From NCBI GenBank assembly GCA_934097085.1, contig CAKONK010000009.1:7454-71453 (forward strand): a DNA stretch of 64,000 nt. Reading direction: 5' to 3'. Numbering within the stretch: the stretch's first letter is position 1; the number at the start of each line of letters is the position of its first letter. The translations under genes and the position numbers were made by a program. Below the pieces are notes generated by a model that was given only the letters and a program-made list of their open reading frames with translations, ran no database searches and was not told the origin of the DNA. Positions 24,917 to 33,660 of this stretch are shown piece by piece. This DNA is from an uncultured Bacilli bacterium. Lineage in GTDB: Bacteria; Bacillota_I; Bacilli_A; RF39; UBA660.

Positions 24917-26392
24917 ATGGAAAATATTCAAGTACTAAAGGGATTGTCACTAATTTATGATAAAAAAAATGATAAAGAAAAATTAGAAAAAGCATTAAAT
25001 TTTATAAAAAGAAATGCATTTCTTTTTAGTGATTTAGTAAATGAAGATAAAGGTAAAGTTATAAATATTAATGAGTTTGAACTTTTTGTTGAGAATATAG
25101 TTAATCAAGTAATTCAGGATGAACAAACGAAGAAAGCAATTGAAAATGAGGATTTTTTACCATCATTTTATTTAACATATTTAATACTAAAAAATGATAT
25201 GGTAGGAAATACTATATTTGAAATTCCTAAAAATGTAACAATGGAATTAGTATTATTTTTATTGTCTGTGTATTATTATAATTATAATTTGTCAGATATA
25301 TGTAAAGCACTTTTTTCTGAGAATTCTGAAGAATATGAAAAAATTATTTCTTGTGTAAAAGATTCTCAAAGGATTAATGTTTATAATTATCTTTTAAAAT
25401 ATATGAATGCTTTTTTCGAAGAATATGATTCAGTAATGCTAGATAATTTAGAAAGTATTATTGATAAAATTATAAATAATGGCGCCACTTATTTTAACGC
25501 TTTAGTAAAAGAAAATGATAAATTGTATGATTTAAAGATGTTAACAGAATCTGAATTTGATAATTTATTTATAGATTTTTTAAATGATATAAAGGCACCT
25601 GAACAATGGATGGATACTTATCAGTATCTAAAAACTAATAAATTAATTAGTTTTGAATATAGTGATGAAGTTGAAAATGGACAATGCTATTTAGATGATA
25701 AATTGCAAATAAGAAAAATAGAATTAATTGGTGATGGTACAATAAGAACCTTTGTAACATTTGTACATGAATTTATTCATTATGTTTCACTAATAAACTC
25801 TGAAGATATTGATTTTTCGTTAATTGAATTTCCTTCGATATATTTTGAAAATATTGCAACAATGTTTTTGAAGAAGAAAGGCTATGATGAAAAAATTGTG
25901 GAAGATGTACTTAACACCAGAAATGCTAATAATTGTAATTTGTTTATTCCCCAAATAATACAATTAAAAGAAATATTAGAATATAGAAAAAATGGTTTAT
26001 TTTCTATTGAAAAAAGAATTCAATTTAATAAAAATTTAATTGATGGGCTAAATCAATTTAAAATAAATATGGTTAAATTATTACAAGAAACAGGTATACA
26101 AGAAATACCTCAACATTATCTTCAGTTAGAGGAAAGAGATCCAGTTGAGATTACTTATGCAGAAATTGATGACAAAATTGAAGAGTTTGTAAAATCTGGG
26201 TTATTGATATTAAATGGATATCAGTATCTTGTTGGAAGTTTATTATCCTCATATCTTTTAGAAACAAAAATTATTAAGCTTTGCAATGAAAAAATGATTG
26301 ATATAACAAATAATTTAGATAAATATACTATAAAAAGTATAAGAGATTTATTTGATAATGATATAACATTACAAGATAAAATATATTTATAA
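24917..26392 (+). CDS. M3-like zinc metallopeptidase
   Basis: 491 residues, no signal peptide, so probably cytoplasmic. The gluzincin motif TFVHEFIHYVS (near residue 285) supplies two zinc His and the catalytic Glu. EFPSIYFENIATMF about 25 residues later supplies the third ligand Glu, in the arrangement of M3 oligopeptidases such as PepF. The long helical N-terminus and C-terminal helices fit that fold, although the protein is about 100 residues shorter than PepF. GGGGGGACT is the RBS. It probably trims peptides; the substrate is unknown. Confidence 0.7.
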   Translation: MENIQVLKGLSLIYDKKNDKEKLEKALNFIKRNAFLFSDLVNEDKGKVININEFELFVENIVNQVIQDEQTKKAIENEDFLPSFYLTYLILKNDMVGNTIFEIPKNVTMELVLFLLSVYYYNYNLSDICKALFSENSEEYEKIISCVKDSQRINVYNYLLKYMNAFFEEYDSVMLDNLESIIDKIINNGATYFNALVKENDKLYDLKMLTESEFDNLFIDFLNDIKAPEQWMDTYQYLKTNKLISFEYSDEVENGQCYLDDKLQIRKIELIGDGTIRTFVTFVHEFIHYVSLINSEDIDFSLIEFPSIYFENIATMFLKKKGYDEKIVEDVLNTRNANNCNLFIPQIIQLKEILEYRKNGLFSIEKRIQFNKNLIDGLNQFKINMVKLLQETGIQEIPQHYLQLEERDPVEITYAEIDDKIEEFVKSGLLILNGYQYLVGSLLSSYLLETKIIKLCNEKMIDITNNLDKYTIKSIRDLFDNDITLQDKIYL

Positions 26393-26471
26393 TTATAAAT
26401 ATCTAAAATTAGAATTTTTTTGTTGCATGTCAAGAAAATGTATGATAGTATACATACTTGACGAGGGTAAT

Positions 26472-27206
26472 ATGGAAATAAGTAAGGAAAAGTTAAGATA
26501 TACTTTAAGAAATATACGAAGACTTTCAGGAGGTGGCGGAGATGGTACTTGCTACTATAATCCAAAAATTGATAAAGTCATAAAAATATTTCATTGCTTT
26601 GATGAACCTTTTTTATATGATTATCCTTTAAAAGAGGAAGTTTTAAAATTTAATTCAATTGAACTTACTTATTTTATATTTCCAATCGATGTAATAACGG
26701 TAAATGGCCACGTGGTAGGGTATATTGCAGATTATATTAAAGCTAAAAATTTATATAAAACAAATCCTCTTGATATAAATCTTTTAGAATTTATGACTGG
26801 AATATTAAATATGTATAAAGATATAATTAAAATATCTAATGAAGGTATTGTAATATATGATCTTATTTATAATTTAATGCAAAATAAAAATGAGATTTAT
26901 GCTGTTGATACAGATGATTATTTCTTTAGTGATAAAGATGGTATTTTAAAAAGAAATGTTAATACATTTAATGAATCAATAATGATCTTTTTGGTGGATA
27001 ACTATTTTGATGAATTTGTTCAAAGTAATAAAGAGTTATTAGAAATGTATAAAGGAAAAGATATAAATTTAGTCGATTTTATAACTTTATTTGATAAACT
27101 ACTTTCTGAAACAGTTGGTAAAGAAATTACTACGTTAAATGATGCTAAGTCTTTAGTTAATAAAAAATATTATGAACCTAATTTTATAAGGAGTATAAAA
27201 AGATAG
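26472..27206 (+). CDS. Protein-kinase-like fold protein
   Basis: 244 residues from an ATG at 26472, chosen by CGAGGGT; an upstream in-frame ATG at 26427 lacks an RBS. Near the N-terminus a Gly-rich stretch SGGGGDGTCYYNPKIDKVIKIF resembles a kinase nucleotide loop followed by a strand with Lys. Later GIVIYDLIYNLMQNKN and IYAVDTDDYFF resemble the catalytic Asp/Asn and metal-binding Asp segments of small-molecule or protein kinases. It is short for a kinase. Adjacent to the M3-like peptidase in the same direction, 79 bases downstream. Assignment is tentative. Confidence 0.5.
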   Translation: MEISKEKLRYTLRNIRRLSGGGGDGTCYYNPKIDKVIKIFHCFDEPFLYDYPLKEEVLKFNSIELTYFIFPIDVITVNGHVVGYIADYIKAKNLYKTNPLDINLLEFMTGILNMYKDIIKISNEGIVIYDLIYNLMQNKNEIYAVDTDDYFFSDKDGILKRNVNTFNESIMIFLVDNYFDEFVQSNKELLEMYKGKDINLVDFITLFDKLLSETVGKEITTLNDAKSLVNKKYYEPNFIRSIKR

Positions 27207-27220
27207 TTTGCATTGTAATT

Positions 27221-27250
27221 AAACTCAAATTTTGAGTTTTTTATTTTGTA
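27221..27250 (+). terminator. Terminator before the marR operon
   Basis: AAACTCA-AATT-TTGAGTTT followed by TTTATTTTG. Confidence 0.75.
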
Positions 27251-27256
27251 AGGGCA

Positions 27257-27284
27257 TTGACAAAATAAATTACGATGTTATAAT
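27257..27284 (+). promoter_or_regulatory. SigA promoter of the marR-ABC exporter operon
   Basis: TTGACA (27257-27262), 16-base spacer, TATAAT (27279-27284). A likely target for autoregulation by the MarR protein. Confidence 0.8.
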
Positions 27285-27317
27285 TAATAAGTGCATAAAA
27301 AAGTATGTGAGGTTGTT

Positions 27318-27767
27318 ATGGAAAATAATGTTTTAAAAGATATAAAAATATTTCATCAATTAGTAATTAATAGTATAGGTGTTAAAGATATGCCAAAGTA
27401 TCCTAGTGTAACCACTACTCAAATTCAAATTATGGAATATATTATAAGTAGGCCTAAAAAATGTGCACTTCAAAAGGAATTTGAAAAAGTTTTAGGACTT
27501 TCACGAGCTACAGTATCAAGTGTTTTAATTACTATGGAAAAAAATGGTTTAATTGTAAGAATTACTGATAATACTGATACTAGAACTAAAAAGATTGTTT
27601 TAAATAGTAATGCTCAAAGAGTTTTTAATAGTAGTAAAGAAAAAATAAAAAAAATTGAAGATATTTGTCTTAAGGATATAAATGAAAAAGATTTAAATAT
27701 ATTTATAAATGTTTTATCTAAAATGACAGAAAATTTAAAGGAGGAAAGAAATGAGAAAATTATTTAA
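27318..27767 (+). CDS. MarR-family transcriptional regulator
   Basis: 149 residues, winged helix-turn-helix of the MarR type. The recognition region reads VLGLSRATVSSVLITMEKNGLI, followed by the wing RITDNTDTRTKKIVL. An in-frame GTG at 27291 is possible, but GTGAGG before the ATG at 27318 is the better start. The stop overlaps the next gene. It probably represses this operon and responds to a compound that the downstream exporter pumps out; this follows from the common MarR-ABC arrangement. Confidence 0.92.
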   Translation: MENNVLKDIKIFHQLVINSIGVKDMPKYPSVTTTQIQIMEYIISRPKKCALQKEFEKVLGLSRATVSSVLITMEKNGLIVRITDNTDTRTKKIVLNSNAQRVFNSSKEKIKKIEDICLKDINEKDLNIFINVLSKMTENLKEERNEKII

Positions 27768-29508
27768 AGATTTAAGAAAAAAAGATTATTTATTAATTTT
27801 AATATGTGCTGTAATTATTTTTAGTGAAGTTTGGTTAGAACTTAAAATGCCAGATTATATGAGTAATATTACAGTTCTTGTTCAAACTGAAGGCAGTAAG
27901 ATGAGTGAAATATTAAAAAATGGTGGTTATATGTTACTTTGTGCTTTTGGTTCACTTGTCGGAGCAATAATTACAAGTTATATATTAACTTATGTATCAA
28001 CAACATTTTCAAAAAATATTCGTAAAAAAGTATTTACAAAGACAATGGATTTAGCTACGGCTGAAGTTAAAAATTTTTCCGTAAGTAGTTTAATTACAAG
28101 AACAACAAATGATGTAAGTCAAATTGAATTAGTATTATCAATGGGATTATCACTTTTAATAAAAGCACCAATGACTGCAGGATGGGCAATACTTAAAATA
28201 CTTAATAAAAGTTGGCAATGGAGCGCTCTTACTGCAGTATGCGTATTAGTTCTTCTTACAACGATAGGTATTATAACAAGTATTGTTTTACCTAGATTTT
28301 CTTTAGTTCAAAAATTAATTGATAAAGTTAATCGTGTAACAAGAGAAAATTTAACTGGTATCAGAGTAGTTCGTGCTTTTAATGCTGAGAATTTCCAAGA
28401 GGATAAATTTCAAAAAGAAAATGATGATTTAACAAATACACAACTATTTAACCAAAAATGTTTTGCTGTAATGGAACCAGTTATGCAAATGGTAATGTAT
28501 ACTTTAACTTTAGGAATTTATTTTATCGGAGCAAATCTTATTAATAATTCTATAATGGCTGATAAACTTACACTTTTTGGTGATATGGTTGTATTTTCAA
28601 CTTATGCAATGCAAATAATTATGTCATTTATAATGCTTTCTATGATATTTATGATGCTTCCTAGAGCAAATGTGTCCGCAACTAGAATTAATGAAGTTCT
28701 TGATGAAAAATTAACAGTTAATGAAGGTTTATTTAATGGCGATACAAAAGAAACAGGTACAGTTGAATTTAAAAATGTTTCCTTTAAATATCCAGATGCT
28801 GATGAATATTTACTTAAAAACATTTCATTTAAAGCAGAAAAAGGCCAAACTATTGCTTTTATAGGTTCAACTGGTAGTGGTAAAAGTACACTTATAAATT
28901 TAGTGCCAAGATTTTATGATGCTTCCGATGGAGAAGTTTTAATCGATGGTGTTAATGTAAAAGATTATACTTTTGAATCTTTACATAATAAACTTGGTTA
29001 TGTTTCCCAAAAAGCAGTTATGTTTGATGGAACTGTTAAATATAATGTTTCTTATGGTAAATCTAATAAAAAGATTACTAAAGAAAAGGTGGAGGAAGCA
29101 CTTAAAATTGCACAAGGATATGACTTTGTATCTAAAATGGATAAAGGAATAGATTCACATATAGCCTCCGGAGGAACAAATGTCTCTGGTGGACAAAAAC
29201 AAAGACTTTCTATTGCAAGAGCAATTGCTAAAGATCCAGAAATATATATATTTGATGACTCTTTTTCCGCTCTTGATTATAAGACTGATTCTGTTTTAAG
29301 AAAAGCCTTAAAAGAAAATGTGAAAGATGCAACAACTTTAATTGTAGCTCAAAGAATAGGAACAATACTTAATGCAGATAAAATTGTTGTACTTGATAAT
29401 GGTAATGTAGTGGGAATAGGAACTCATAAAGAACTATTAAAAACTTGCGATGTTTATAAAGAAATAGCTTATTCTCAACTTTCTAGAAAGGAGCTTGAAA
29501 ATGCATAA
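27751..29508 (+). CDS. ABC exporter half, degenerate-site subunit
   Basis: 585 residues: six transmembrane helices, then an ATPase domain. Walker A is GSTGSGKST and the signature VSGGQKQRLSIARAI. Walker B reads IYIFDDSFSALD: the catalytic Glu is Asp, as in the degenerate subunit of heterodimeric exporters (LmrCD, BmrCD, TM287/288). The switch position reads IVAQRIGTI with Gln instead of His, again typical. AAAGGAGG RBS. The gene overlaps both neighbours and pairs with the next one. Confidence 0.92.
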   Translation: MRKLFKDLRKKDYLLILICAVIIFSEVWLELKMPDYMSNITVLVQTEGSKMSEILKNGGYMLLCAFGSLVGAIITSYILTYVSTTFSKNIRKKVFTKTMDLATAEVKNFSVSSLITRTTNDVSQIELVLSMGLSLLIKAPMTAGWAILKILNKSWQWSALTAVCVLVLLTTIGIITSIVLPRFSLVQKLIDKVNRVTRENLTGIRVVRAFNAENFQEDKFQKENDDLTNTQLFNQKCFAVMEPVMQMVMYTLTLGIYFIGANLINNSIMADKLTLFGDMVVFSTYAMQIIMSFIMLSMIFMMLPRANVSATRINEVLDEKLTVNEGLFNGDTKETGTVEFKNVSFKYPDADEYLLKNISFKAEKGQTIAFIGSTGSGKSTLINLVPRFYDASDGEVLIDGVNVKDYTFESLHNKLGYVSQKAVMFDGTVKYNVSYGKSNKKITKEKVEEALKIAQGYDFVSKMDKGIDSHIASGGTNVSGGQKQRLSIARAIAKDPEIYIFDDSFSALDYKTDSVLRKALKENVKDATTLIVAQRIGTILNADKIVVLDNGNVVGIGTHKELLKTCDVYKEIAYSQLSRKELENA

Positions 29509-31477
29509 TAAAAAAATGGAAAATGCTAAAGACTTTAAAGGTTCTTTAAAAAGATTAATTTTAGAATTAAAACCTTTTAAAGTACTTATATTCATAAGTT
29601 TAATTTTAGCAATTTTTGGTTCCACTTTAACAATTAGTGCTCCAAATAGGCTTTCTAAATTAACTGATGAAATTCAAAAAGGATTAGTTATTAACACTAA
29701 AAATTTAAATATTTTAAATGAAAATCTTACTACTTCCTTTGGAAAGAATATTGTAATTGATGGAGTAATAGTAAATGCAAGTGATCAAATAGAATATACA
29801 AAAATTATTCAAAATCTTAACAAGGATATGAATACAAATGAGTTATATAAAGCACTTGATGAGATGCCAGAAAGCATCCAAAAGGTAATTAAACCTAAAA
29901 TGGATATTGATAAAATTAAAACAATATGCACTATGCTTTTAACAATATATTTTGTAAGTGCAATATTTAACTTTTTACAATCTTTTTCAATGACACATGT
30001 TTCAAATAATTTTGCAAGAAAACTTCGAGGAAGAATTTCACATAAAATAAATAAATTACCACTTAAATATTTTGATAATCATCAAACTGGTGACGTACTT
30101 TCAAGAGTAACAAATGATGTTGATACTCTTGCTCAAACACTTAATAATTCATTATCAGCTCTTGCTAGCAATGTAACACTTTTATTAGGATCAATTATAA
30201 TGATGTTTAAGACAAATGCTCTTATGAGTGTTACTGCTATAATTTCTTCATTATTAGGCTTTGTATTTATGGCAATTATTCTTTTAAAAAGTCAAAAATA
30301 TTTTGTAAAAAGACAAGAGGGTTTAGGTAAACTTAATAGTCATATTGAAGAAATATATTCAGGATTAAATGTTGTTAAAGTTTATAATGGACAAGAGGAT
30401 GCAAATAAAAAGTTTGATAAAATAAATAATGAAGTAAGTGAATGTAGTAGAAAAAGTGGTTTCTTATCTGGACTTATGCATCCAATGATGGGCTTTATTG
30501 GTAATTTTGGGTATGTTGCAGTATGTATAGTTGGAGCGCTTCTTACTATGAATGGCAAAATATCATTTGGTGTTATTATTGCCTTTATTACATATGTTAG
30601 ATTATTTACAATGCCACTATCCTCAATTGCTCAAGAGTTTACATTTATTCAGTCAGCTTTAGCATCTTCAGAAAGAGTATTTGAATTCTTAGATGAAGAA
30701 GAAATGTCTAAAGAAGAAAATAAAGATAAACTTCTTAAAAATGATGTAAAAGGTAATATAGAGTTTAAAAATGTATCATTTAAATATGATGAAAATGGTA
30801 AAACTATTATTAAGAATTTCTCTGCAGATGTAAAATCTGGTCAAAAGATTGCAATTGTTGGTCCAACTGGTGCTGGTAAAACTACAATGGTTAATTTACT
30901 TATGAAGTTTTATGATATTCACGATGGTGATATAACTATTGATGGAAAAAGTATTTCTAATTTAACAAGAGAAAATGTTCATAGTTTATTTACAATGGTA
31001 CTTCAAGATACTTGGCTTTTCGAGGGAACTGTTAAAGAAAATATTAGATATAATAATTCAAAAATTACTGATAAAGAAATTGAAAATGTTTGTAAATATA
31101 TTGGACTAGATCACTTTATTAAAACACTTCCAAATAATTACGATACGGTAATATCTGAAAATGATAATATTTCTGCAGGTCAAAAACAACTTCTTACAAT
31201 TGCAAGAGGTATGTGTGAAAAAGCACCACTTTTAATACTTGATGAAGCAACATCAAATGTTGATACAAGAACCGAAGAACTTGTTCAAAAAGCTATGGAT
31301 AAATTAATGGAGGATAAAACTTCATTTATAATTGCCCACAGACTTTCAACAATAAAAAATGCAGATTTAATACTTGTTATGAATGAAGGTAATATTATAG
31401 AACAAGGTTCTCACGATGAACTTATGAAAAAAGATGGATTTTATGCAAAACTTTATAATTCTCAATTTGAATTATAA
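29501..31477 (+). CDS. ABC exporter half, catalytic subunit
   Basis: 658 residues. The N-terminal transmembrane domain carries an extracellular insertion of roughly 90 residues between helices 1 and 2 (about residues 55-145), as in EfrB/LmrD-type partners. The ATPase has Walker A GPTGAGKTT, Walker B LLILDEATSNVD with the catalytic Glu, and switch His in IIAHRLSTI. The signature is SAGQKQLL, deviating from SGGQ, which is usual for this partner. AAAGGAG selects the ATG at 29501, overlapping the previous stop. Together with the preceding gene it should form a multidrug-type exporter. Confidence 0.93.
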   Translation: MHNKKMENAKDFKGSLKRLILELKPFKVLIFISLILAIFGSTLTISAPNRLSKLTDEIQKGLVINTKNLNILNENLTTSFGKNIVIDGVIVNASDQIEYTKIIQNLNKDMNTNELYKALDEMPESIQKVIKPKMDIDKIKTICTMLLTIYFVSAIFNFLQSFSMTHVSNNFARKLRGRISHKINKLPLKYFDNHQTGDVLSRVTNDVDTLAQTLNNSLSALASNVTLLLGSIIMMFKTNALMSVTAIISSLLGFVFMAIILLKSQKYFVKRQEGLGKLNSHIEEIYSGLNVVKVYNGQEDANKKFDKINNEVSECSRKSGFLSGLMHPMMGFIGNFGYVAVCIVGALLTMNGKISFGVIIAFITYVRLFTMPLSSIAQEFTFIQSALASSERVFEFLDEEEMSKEENKDKLLKNDVKGNIEFKNVSFKYDENGKTIIKNFSADVKSGQKIAIVGPTGAGKTTMVNLLMKFYDIHDGDITIDGKSISNLTRENVHSLFTMVLQDTWLFEGTVKENIRYNNSKITDKEIENVCKYIGLDHFIKTLPNNYDTVISENDNISAGQKQLLTIARGMCEKAPLLILDEATSNVDTRTEELVQKAMDKLMEDKTSFIIAHRLSTIKNADLILVMNEGNIIEQGSHDELMKKDGFYAKLYNSQFEL

Positions 31478-31493
31478 TATATATTTTTATCTA

Positions 31494-31522
31494 TTGACAA
31501 AGAAAAAATATAGTTATACAAT
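31494..31522 (+). promoter_or_regulatory. SigA promoter of the trpS T-box leader
   Basis: TTGACA (31494-31499), 17-base spacer, TACAAT (31517-31522). Confidence 0.8.
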
Positions 31523-31529
31523 TAATTTG

Positions 31530-31775
31530 TAAATCGATGAGAAAGAAAAGTAGGTATTATTTGTTTTAAAGAGAGTAACTAGTGGTGGAAAGTTATAAAT
31601 GGGTAATATACGAAATGGGCTTTCAAGAGGCTACCGAACCAGTAGTAGGCTAGCACGGAGTACTTAACTTCGTTAACAAAGTAGCGTGTATAATTGTACA
31701 TGAATTGCACTTTTTAGGTGGCATTAATAAGAACTTAAATCTTATCCTAACTGTTGAGGATAAGATTTTTTTTAA
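31530..31775 (+). promoter_or_regulatory. T-box riboswitch, tryptophan-specific (UGG specifier)
   Basis: The stem I base pairs GAAAG with CTTTC. The AGTA motif lies on the 5' side and the opposing strand is CGAAA-TGG-GC, placing the specifier UGG at 31616-31618. A T-box element AGGTGGCA is at 31716-31723, a variant of the usual AGGGTGGNACC. The terminator AATCTTATCCT/AGGATAAGATT (31738-31767) with a long T-run precedes trpS. Codon and gene agree. Confidence 0.88.
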
Positions 31776-31790
31776 GAAAGAGGGATAAAA

Positions 31791-32777
31791 ATGAAAAAAA
31801 GAATATTAACAGGATTAAAACCAACTGGAGAACTAACTTTAGGTAATTATATTGGAGCAATATCACAAATGGTAGAGCTTTCTAATGACGAAAATAATGA
31901 AGTTTATCTTTTTGTAGCGGATCTTCATGCACTTACTGAATATCAAGATCCAAATACTTTAAGAGATAGAATTAAAAAGTTTATTGCAATGTATATTGCC
32001 TGTGGAATTGATCCAGAGAAAGTTGTTATTTATATTCAATCAGATAATGAATATATTCCAATGATTTCATGGATTTTAGAGTGTAACACTTATTATGGAG
32101 AAGCCTCAAGGATGATTCAATTTAAAGAAAAATCAAAAGGTAAAGAAAACTTTACTGTAGGACTTTTAACATATCCAATTTTAATGGCAGCGGATATTTT
32201 ATATTGTGATTCAGATTATGTCCCAGTAGGTATAGATCAAAAACAACATGTTGAAATTGCCCGTGATATAGCAGAAAGATTTAATAATAAATATGGTGAA
32301 ACTTTTAAACTACCACAGCCCTTAATTAGTAAAGAGGGAGTTAAGATTAAAGATTTAAAAGATCCTACTAAAAAAATGAGTAAGTCTGAAACAAATCCAA
32401 ATGGTGTTATATCTTTATTTGATAGCCCAGAAATGGTTACTAAAAAGATTATGGGAGCAACTACAGATAGTGAAAATTTAGTTTATTTTGATGAAGAAAA
32501 TAAACCAGGTATTTCAAATTTACTTAATATTGCATGTGTTATTTCTAAAAGAACTGTAGAGGATATTGCAAATGAATATAAAACAGCAGGATATGGTAAC
32601 TTTAAAAAGTATGTTGCATCATTAACCTCAGATATGATAAGTGATATTCAAGAAAAATATAACCATATTATAAGTTCTGGTAAACTCGAAGAAATATTAA
32701 ATAAAGGTAAAGAAGAATCTAGAAAACTTGCTTATGAAAAAATGATGGAAATGAAGAAAAAAGTTGGGCTTAACTAA
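31791..32777 (+). CDS. trpS: Tryptophanyl-tRNA synthetase
   Basis: 328 residues, class Ic synthetase. The opening RILTGLKPTGELTLGNYIGA holds the T-x-GN variant of HIGH, and KKMSKSETNPNG holds KMSKS. GIDQKQHVEIARDIAERFN is the usual tRNA and Trp contact region. Length is standard. RBS AGAGGG. Controlled by the T-box upstream. A bidirectional terminator separates it from the next gene. Confidence 0.96.
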   Translation: MKKRILTGLKPTGELTLGNYIGAISQMVELSNDENNEVYLFVADLHALTEYQDPNTLRDRIKKFIAMYIACGIDPEKVVIYIQSDNEYIPMISWILECNTYYGEASRMIQFKEKSKGKENFTVGLLTYPILMAADILYCDSDYVPVGIDQKQHVEIARDIAERFNNKYGETFKLPQPLISKEGVKIKDLKDPTKKMSKSETNPNGVISLFDSPEMVTKKIMGATTDSENLVYFDEENKPGISNLLNIACVISKRTVEDIANEYKTAGYGNFKKYVASLTSDMISDIQEKYNHIISSGKLEEILNKGKEESRKLAYEKMMEMKKKVGLN

Positions 32778-32809
32778 AAAAAGATTAGAAATTAACTAAT
32801 CTTTTTTTT
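32776..32809. terminator. Bidirectional terminator, trpS and the 33385 gene
   Basis: An A-run and GATTAG, loop AAATTAA, then CTAATC and a T-run; symmetrical on both strands. Confidence 0.85.
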
Positions 32810-33385
32810 ATCTATCAAGCATATTGCTAATGAAATTATAATTATTAGTTCTGTGATAGAAATAGCCATTAATAATGGTATTTTGATATCTTTTTTTCTA
32901 TTTAGGGTATTATCATTATTAATTATATTGTGTGTATTTTCTATATTATTATAATCATCGATAATTTCATATTTAATATCATTGACTTTCGTTATTGTTC
33001 CACTTTTTACGTTATCTTTAACTTTAAGCACTATTGTATAAAATGGAAGTGATCCATCAACATCGTATAATTCAGTATTAGAACCATTTATTTTCTCATA
33101 AGTATCATCGTAACTAATATTATATTTTGTTTCAAATTTTATAAATTCAAATATGTTTTTATCATAAGTAAAATCATTTGATTCTAATTGAAATTTAAAA
33201 CCACTCATATAAATATTAAATTTAATGTATTCTCCTTTACTAAAAAAGTTTCGTTGATAACAGTAGTCTGCATTTTCACTTACACAAACATAAGACGTTT
33301 GAATTGGATTTGGAATAGCAGCGTAAACATTTGAACAAAGAAAAAATGAACATATTAAAATAATGAATATAATTTGCTTTTTCAT
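32792..33385 (-). CDS. Exported, membrane-anchored protein with cohesin-like domain
   Basis: 197 residues. Signal peptide (ends CSNVYA), then a beta-rich domain: EYIKFNIYMSGFKFQLES, FTYDKNIFEFIKFETKY and FYTIVLKVKDNVKSG. This order of strands (a YDKNIFEF block, then a LKVK-type strand) parallels the cohesin-like protein at 23439-24848. A C-terminal helix (LLMAISITELIIIISLAICL) with KKK anchors it. No other domain is present. It could be a second dockerin receptor, but a plain Ig-like fold is equally possible. Confidence 0.6.
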   Translation of the reverse strand: MKKQIIFIILICSFFLCSNVYAAIPNPIQTSYVCVSENADYCYQRNFFSKGEYIKFNIYMSGFKFQLESNDFTYDKNIFEFIKFETKYNISYDDTYEKINGSNTELYDVDGSLPFYTIVLKVKDNVKSGTITKVNDIKYEIIDDYNNIENTHNIINNDNTLNRKKDIKIPLLMAISITELIIIISLAICLIDKKKIS

Positions 33386-33460
33386 AGTCCTCCTTTATTG
33401 TAAGTATACTTTATTAATATTTTTTTTTCAAGATATATATCTTTTTTCTAATCAAAGTGT

Positions 33461-33466
33461 TATAAT
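33461..33466 (+). promoter_or_regulatory. Extended -10 of the metK leader
   Basis: TGTTATAAT (TG-n-TATAAT) with the hexamer at 33461-33466; the -35 region is poor, which an extended -10 tolerates. Confidence 0.6.
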
Positions 33467-33473
33467 TTAATTA

Positions 33474-33599
33474 CATCTTATAAAGAGTGATGGAGGGACT
33501 AGCCCGTTGAAGTCACACCAACCTATTAAATTAGGTGGTAATGCTAGAGCTATAAGATAACTTTATCATTCAAGATATTGTTATCTTGGATGTTTTTTT
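33474..33599 (+). promoter_or_regulatory. SAM-I (S-box) riboswitch of metK
   Basis: P1 is formed by ATCTTAT (33475 on) and ATAAGAT (near 33552). The core shows AAAGAGTGATGGAGGGACT, GCCC-TTGAAG, CACCAACC and AGGTGGTAATGCTAGAG, the hallmark segments of SAM-I. A terminator CATTCAAGATA/TATCTTGGATG with seven T lies at 33567-33599. SAM binding should stop transcription before metK, giving feedback control. Confidence 0.93.
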
Positions 33600-33660
33600 A
33601 TGAAAGGAGGAAAGTTTTATTAAGCATTTTCTTTTAAGATGAAAAAGAAAAGGAGTATAA

